Source of the DNA: Pagrus major
Lineage: Eukaryota; Chordata; Actinopteri; Spariformes; Sparidae
DNA length: 64,000 nucleotides
Reading direction: 5' to 3'
Assembly (NCBI RefSeq): GCF_040436345.1
Contig: NC_133235.1
Location: 17,756,660-17,820,659, forward strand
The notes beneath the pieces were generated by a model that worked only from the letters and a program-made list of their open reading frames with translations, made no database searches and had not been told where the DNA came from. This document shows, piece after piece, positions 61,070-64,000 of the stretch (the first letter of the stretch is position 1; every line of letters begins with the position of its first letter). Both the position numbers and the translations under genes were made by a program.

Positions 61070-63990
61070 CTGAGGAGAGACGCAACAATCAGTGGGATAA
61101 ATATAATGTGTAAATATCGACCAATGTATCATTATCAGAATTTTTTAATTCGTAACATTGATATCAGCCCCAAAAGTGGAGTATCGGTTTCAGTGAAAAA
61201 TGAAAACTTTAATCGAAAAATCATCATTCCCACTAAAAGTGAATCATATCACAATCATAAGACCTGTCAAAATAATTGCAATATTAATTTTCTACCATAT
61301 CGTGCAGCCCTCATAATACACTTCATGTTGCCACATTGGCTTGACAATTGTCTTTGTACATTAAAATCAAATATGACAGCTCAGCCTGAAATTCTACCTC
61401 CACAAGACATTAATGGCTTTGATTCAGAGCATCAGAGACGTATAACTTAACTTTATGTTATCATTCAAGTGAGTGGTGAAGTTGTACTGGACTGCTTTTT
61501 ATTCTGAAATGCATGAACAACCCAGTACAGCAACATGACTGTGTTTGTGGCAAGACTCCTCTCTCTACCATGCCATAGCAGAGGCCTCTCTCTACTCTGG
61601 CATGTTTTAATTATGCTTTGATTAGTAATAAATATTTCTGGTGGGCTTTATTCTATTAAATTGAATGGCAACAGATGCCTTGTGGGAACTTCTAAGTATT
61701 TTTACAGGTACCAGTGTGGTCTTTTTAATGAAGTACTTACCAACAGCAAGTAGCAATATACTGGCCACAAAGCAGCCTGCTGCGACACTTAGATAGTAAA
61801 CTCCTACACGCATTTCTGCCGGCCACAGCGGGAACAGCGTTGCTGCGATCACTGCGATGACTGAAAGACAGAACACACACACGCAGATTGTGTGAGTACA
61901 GAAAATTAAAATCAGCTGCAACCAGTTACAGACAACCCTCTATTGACTCACCAAGTATCAGCCCCATGGCGAAGGTCTTGAAATGGACGGGATCGTAAAT
62001 CCAAACATACACCTAAAGAGAAAAAAAGACACATTTAGGGTTTTTATGTCTGTAAGGGTCGCAAATACTTCTCCCACATTACATTATGGTTGCACGCTCA
62101 CCTCATTTCCATCAAGAAACAGCTGATCCTCGTGAGGCTCCAGCTTAAACTTCTTCTTCACCTCCTTCTTCTTCTTGGGGGTTCCAGGACTGTCATCCTA
62201 ACCAAAACAAACAACATTTTAATATAAAACCTGTGCTTACAAATCACATTTTACAGTGTACAGTGTGACCTACATATTGGTTAAAGAGACAGACCATGGA
62301 CGCTTACTGTGGGGTTTCACAATAAAACAAAAGTTTGAAAATTTGAGAAAAACACTTCTTTGGTTTCTTGCCAGGATGCAGCAGAGAAGATTGATGTCAG
62401 TCTGATGTCTGTGTGCTAAATATGAAGCTACAATCGGCTAACTTAGCTGAGCACAAAGACTTTCCATAACTCCTGGAGATCTGTAACTCTGCCCTTTAAA
62501 CTGGAGCAGCAGAGTCAATAACAGAACTTTTACTGTCAGGTTAGAAGGCCGATCAGATCAGCAGAGTCAAGGCGACTCTCACAGGTCATAAAACAAACAC
62601 ATGAAGCTGAAATCAGTCTGTGACGTGTGCAACACTGATGACCCACTTAAAGGCTGATCCAACAAATATGTTTTCAAGCTTACTTGTAAATTTGTAGGTC
62701 AGAATTTTTACAAGACAGATCAAAAAATAAAAGCTCCCACAGTGATAAAACAATCTAGGGTCTTTTGTCATCAGAGAGGACAATAGCGTTGGGTTACGTA
62801 CGCTCTTCTCTTTCTTGGTTTCAGCAGCCTCCAACTCTTTCTTCTTCTCTTTCTCCTTCTTCCCTTTTTTCTCCTCCTCTTTGCTGCTGTCTCCCTTCGC
62901 TTTCTCCTTCTCCTTCTCTTTCTCTTTCTCCTTTTCCTTCTCCTTTTCCTTCTCCTTCTCTTTCTTGGTGTCTTTCTCTGGTTTTTTCTTCATCACTTTG
63001 AGAGCCCGGTGGAAGAATTGCTTCTTTAGGAGTCTACAAAGGAAGGAGGAGAACGATTAATCATTACTGTTGAAAAATTAATCTCCATCAGTGTCACTCA
63101 GAAGTAGAGCTGCAGATAAAGAATATTTTCATTGTCGATTAATCTGTCAATTTTCTCATCATTTGTTTGGTCAATATAATGTCACAAAATGGTGAAAAAT
63201 GCTCTCAAGTCCTCAAATGTCTTGTCCACAACCCAAAGATCAGTTTACTGTCATGGAGGAGTAAAGGAAACAGAAAAAAAATAATTATTTATCAATCAGA
63301 GGATGGATTTTATTGTCAAATGCTTTTCCAAGATTCATCAGTTACTGAACACACTTGTATTCAAATTTCAGTTTTATGGCCTTCAAGCTGAGCTGTAGAT
63401 TAATCAAGTCATTTTTAAGCAAATATGCCAAAAACTCATTAGTTTCAACTTCTCAAACGTGTATATGTGATGGTTTTATGAGATGGATTTATTTTCTAGT
63501 CATTTTATTTTTTATGTCATATATTTTATTCTTACCTACTCTTATTTGTTATCATCTTTTCTCTACATTTTCTTATAATCTGGGTCCTCTGCCAGTCTGA
63601 AATGAAGTTCGAAAGATCTCTCTATACTGTGACATTTCTATTTTAGAAGAAGCAACTTCAATGTGCCCAAATTATGGGAGATTGTGGACAGTTTTCCGTT
63701 TATAGACCAAACAATGAATTGACAAAACAAGAAAATAATCAGTACATTAAAATAATCGTTAATTCAGCCCCACACACCAGTTACCACATTGCAGGCTTCC
63801 TTGCTTTAGGATTAAAATCCTGCATATGACGAATGTTTATTGATCTACAGTATCAGATGTGCAGGAGTGTGTTACGCAGCTGACCTGTTGCAGTAATCCA
63901 CCACAGACTCTCTGGTGGTGAACAGTGCCTCCTCTCCCTTCTTAGCCTTGGCCCACTTGGAGTCCAGCAGACAGTCCACTGCCTTGGAGG
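60516..63990 (-). CDS. sec62: Translocation protein SEC62, partial (5' exons outside window)
   Basis: ER membrane protein that works with SEC61/SEC63 in post-translational import and acts as an ER-phagy receptor. Exons read 63990-63885, 63033-62802, 62197-62102, 62012-61952, 61860-61741, 61069-60516, all in phase (388 complete residues here, plus a split first codon). Order: KAVDCLLDSKWAKAKKGEEA (Sec62 N-terminal domain), a long Lys/Glu repeat, two membrane segments around GLILVIAVIAATLFPLW and GVYYLSV through IIWLVTGG, the conserved HHFWFLPNLTADVGFIDSF, then an acidic tail with NDFEMI, the LC3-interacting motif. About 50 N-terminal residues should lie beyond 64000. The K/E repeat and the final poly-Glu are longer than in human. 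Confidence 0.97.
61741..61860 (-). CDS. sec62: sec62 exon (membrane hairpin)
   Basis: Acceptor ctttcag|tc, donor gttg|gtaagt. IAVIAATLFPLWPAEMRVGV and YYLSVAAGCFVASILLLAV cover the end of the first and most of the second membrane segment with the short luminal turn. Confidence 0.97.
61952..62012 (-). CDS. sec62: sec62 exon (start of first membrane segment)
   Basis: Acceptor ctttag|gtg, donor cttg|gtgagt. VYVWIYDPVHFKTFAMGLIL is nearly identical to human SEC62. Confidence 0.96.
62102..62197 (-). CDS. sec62: sec62 exon (basic pre-membrane segment)
   Basis: Acceptor ggttag|gat, donor gag|gtgagc, 32 codons in phase 0. DDSPGTPKKKKEVKKKFKLE and EDQLFLDGNE match human SEC62. Confidence 0.95.
62395..62520 (+). 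repeat. Second fragment of the TTAGCTTAGC repeat type
   Basis: gatgtctgtgtgctaaatat, gaagctacaatcggctaact and tagctgagcacaaagacttt, in the sec62 intron 62198-62801, which otherwise shows nothing notable. Confidence 0.45.
62802..63033 (-). CDS. sec62: sec62 exon (KE-repeat linker)
   Basis: Acceptor ttgtag|act, donor gagc|gtacgt. It starts LLKKQFFHRALKVMK and then runs into about 24 residues of alternating Lys-Glu and a further K/E-rich segment, all cytosolic. Confidence 0.95.
63108..63775 (+). repeat. Dispersed repeat family C (ATTAATC-rich), near-complete old copy
   Basis: Starts gagctgcagataaagaatat and ends aataatcgttaattcagccc, with gtcctcaaatgtcttgtcca and tcagtttactgtcatggagg inside. 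This wording recurs in percomorph genomes. It fills most of a sec62 intron (63034-63884). Confidence 0.65.
63885..63990 (-). CDS. sec62: sec62 exon (N-terminal domain)
   Basis: Acceptor atatttag|cc, donor aacag|gtcagc; phase 2 out. It encodes SKAVDCLLDSKWAKAKKGEE to VVDYCN. This is the most 5' sec62 exon inside the window. Confidence 0.96.
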
Positions 63991-64000
63991 CTAAATATAG

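Overview
The window is a piece of a ray-finned (teleost, probably percomorph) fish nuclear genome. The evidence is spliced vertebrate genes with GT-AG introns, CpG-rich 5' regions, many (CA)n/(GT)n tracts, and old non-coding dispersed repeats of types common in percomorph fish. I see no bacterial, phage, plasmid or CRISPR content. The organism call rests on repeat style and gene structure recognised from memory, not on a database search.

Four protein-coding genes can be reconstructed. (1) skil (SnoN, a SKI-family TGF-beta/SMAD co-repressor) lies on the + strand. A CpG-rich promoter region (about 450-1720) is followed by seven coding exons from 3130 to 31760 (771 aa, first intron 18.7 kb) and a long 3' UTR ending near 35.95 kb. 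(2) gpr160 (orphan class A GPCR) is on the - strand in essentially one coding exon, 38370 down to 37468. (3) nadk (cytosolic-type NAD kinase) is on the + strand, with a TATA/ETS promoter near 44.3-44.5 kb and eleven coding exons 45807-55044 (496 aa). (4) sec62 (ER translocon and ER-phagy receptor) is on the - strand. Six coding exons run from 63990 down to 60516; the 5' part lies beyond the right edge. A long 3' UTR probably runs down to about 56.88 kb. All exon junctions were checked for reading-frame phase and join without frameshift.

sec62, gpr160 and skil belong to the same conserved block as human 3q26.2 (SEC62-GPR160-PHC3-PRKCI-SKIL, from memory). Here PHC3 and PRKCI are absent between gpr160 and skil, skil is inverted relative to the other two, and nadk lies between gpr160 and sec62. 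Human NADK lies with SKI and PRKCZ at 1p36, a region paralogous to 3q26. The fish arrangement therefore suggests retention of a pre-duplication gene order or of an extra nadk copy. The genes do not form a pathway; their proximity is ancestral synteny.

The rest is introns, UTRs and spacers with microsatellites, terminal-inverted-repeat (MITE-like) elements, scattered repeat fragments and several perfect hairpins between gpr160 and nadk. The most interesting items are a foldback element and a 30-nt homopolymer inside the sec62 3' UTR, an 82-bp (GT)n tract directly against a nadk 3' splice site, the hairpin-rich 40.2-43.1 kb segment, and the placement of nadk. I found nothing that supports a wholly new biological system.
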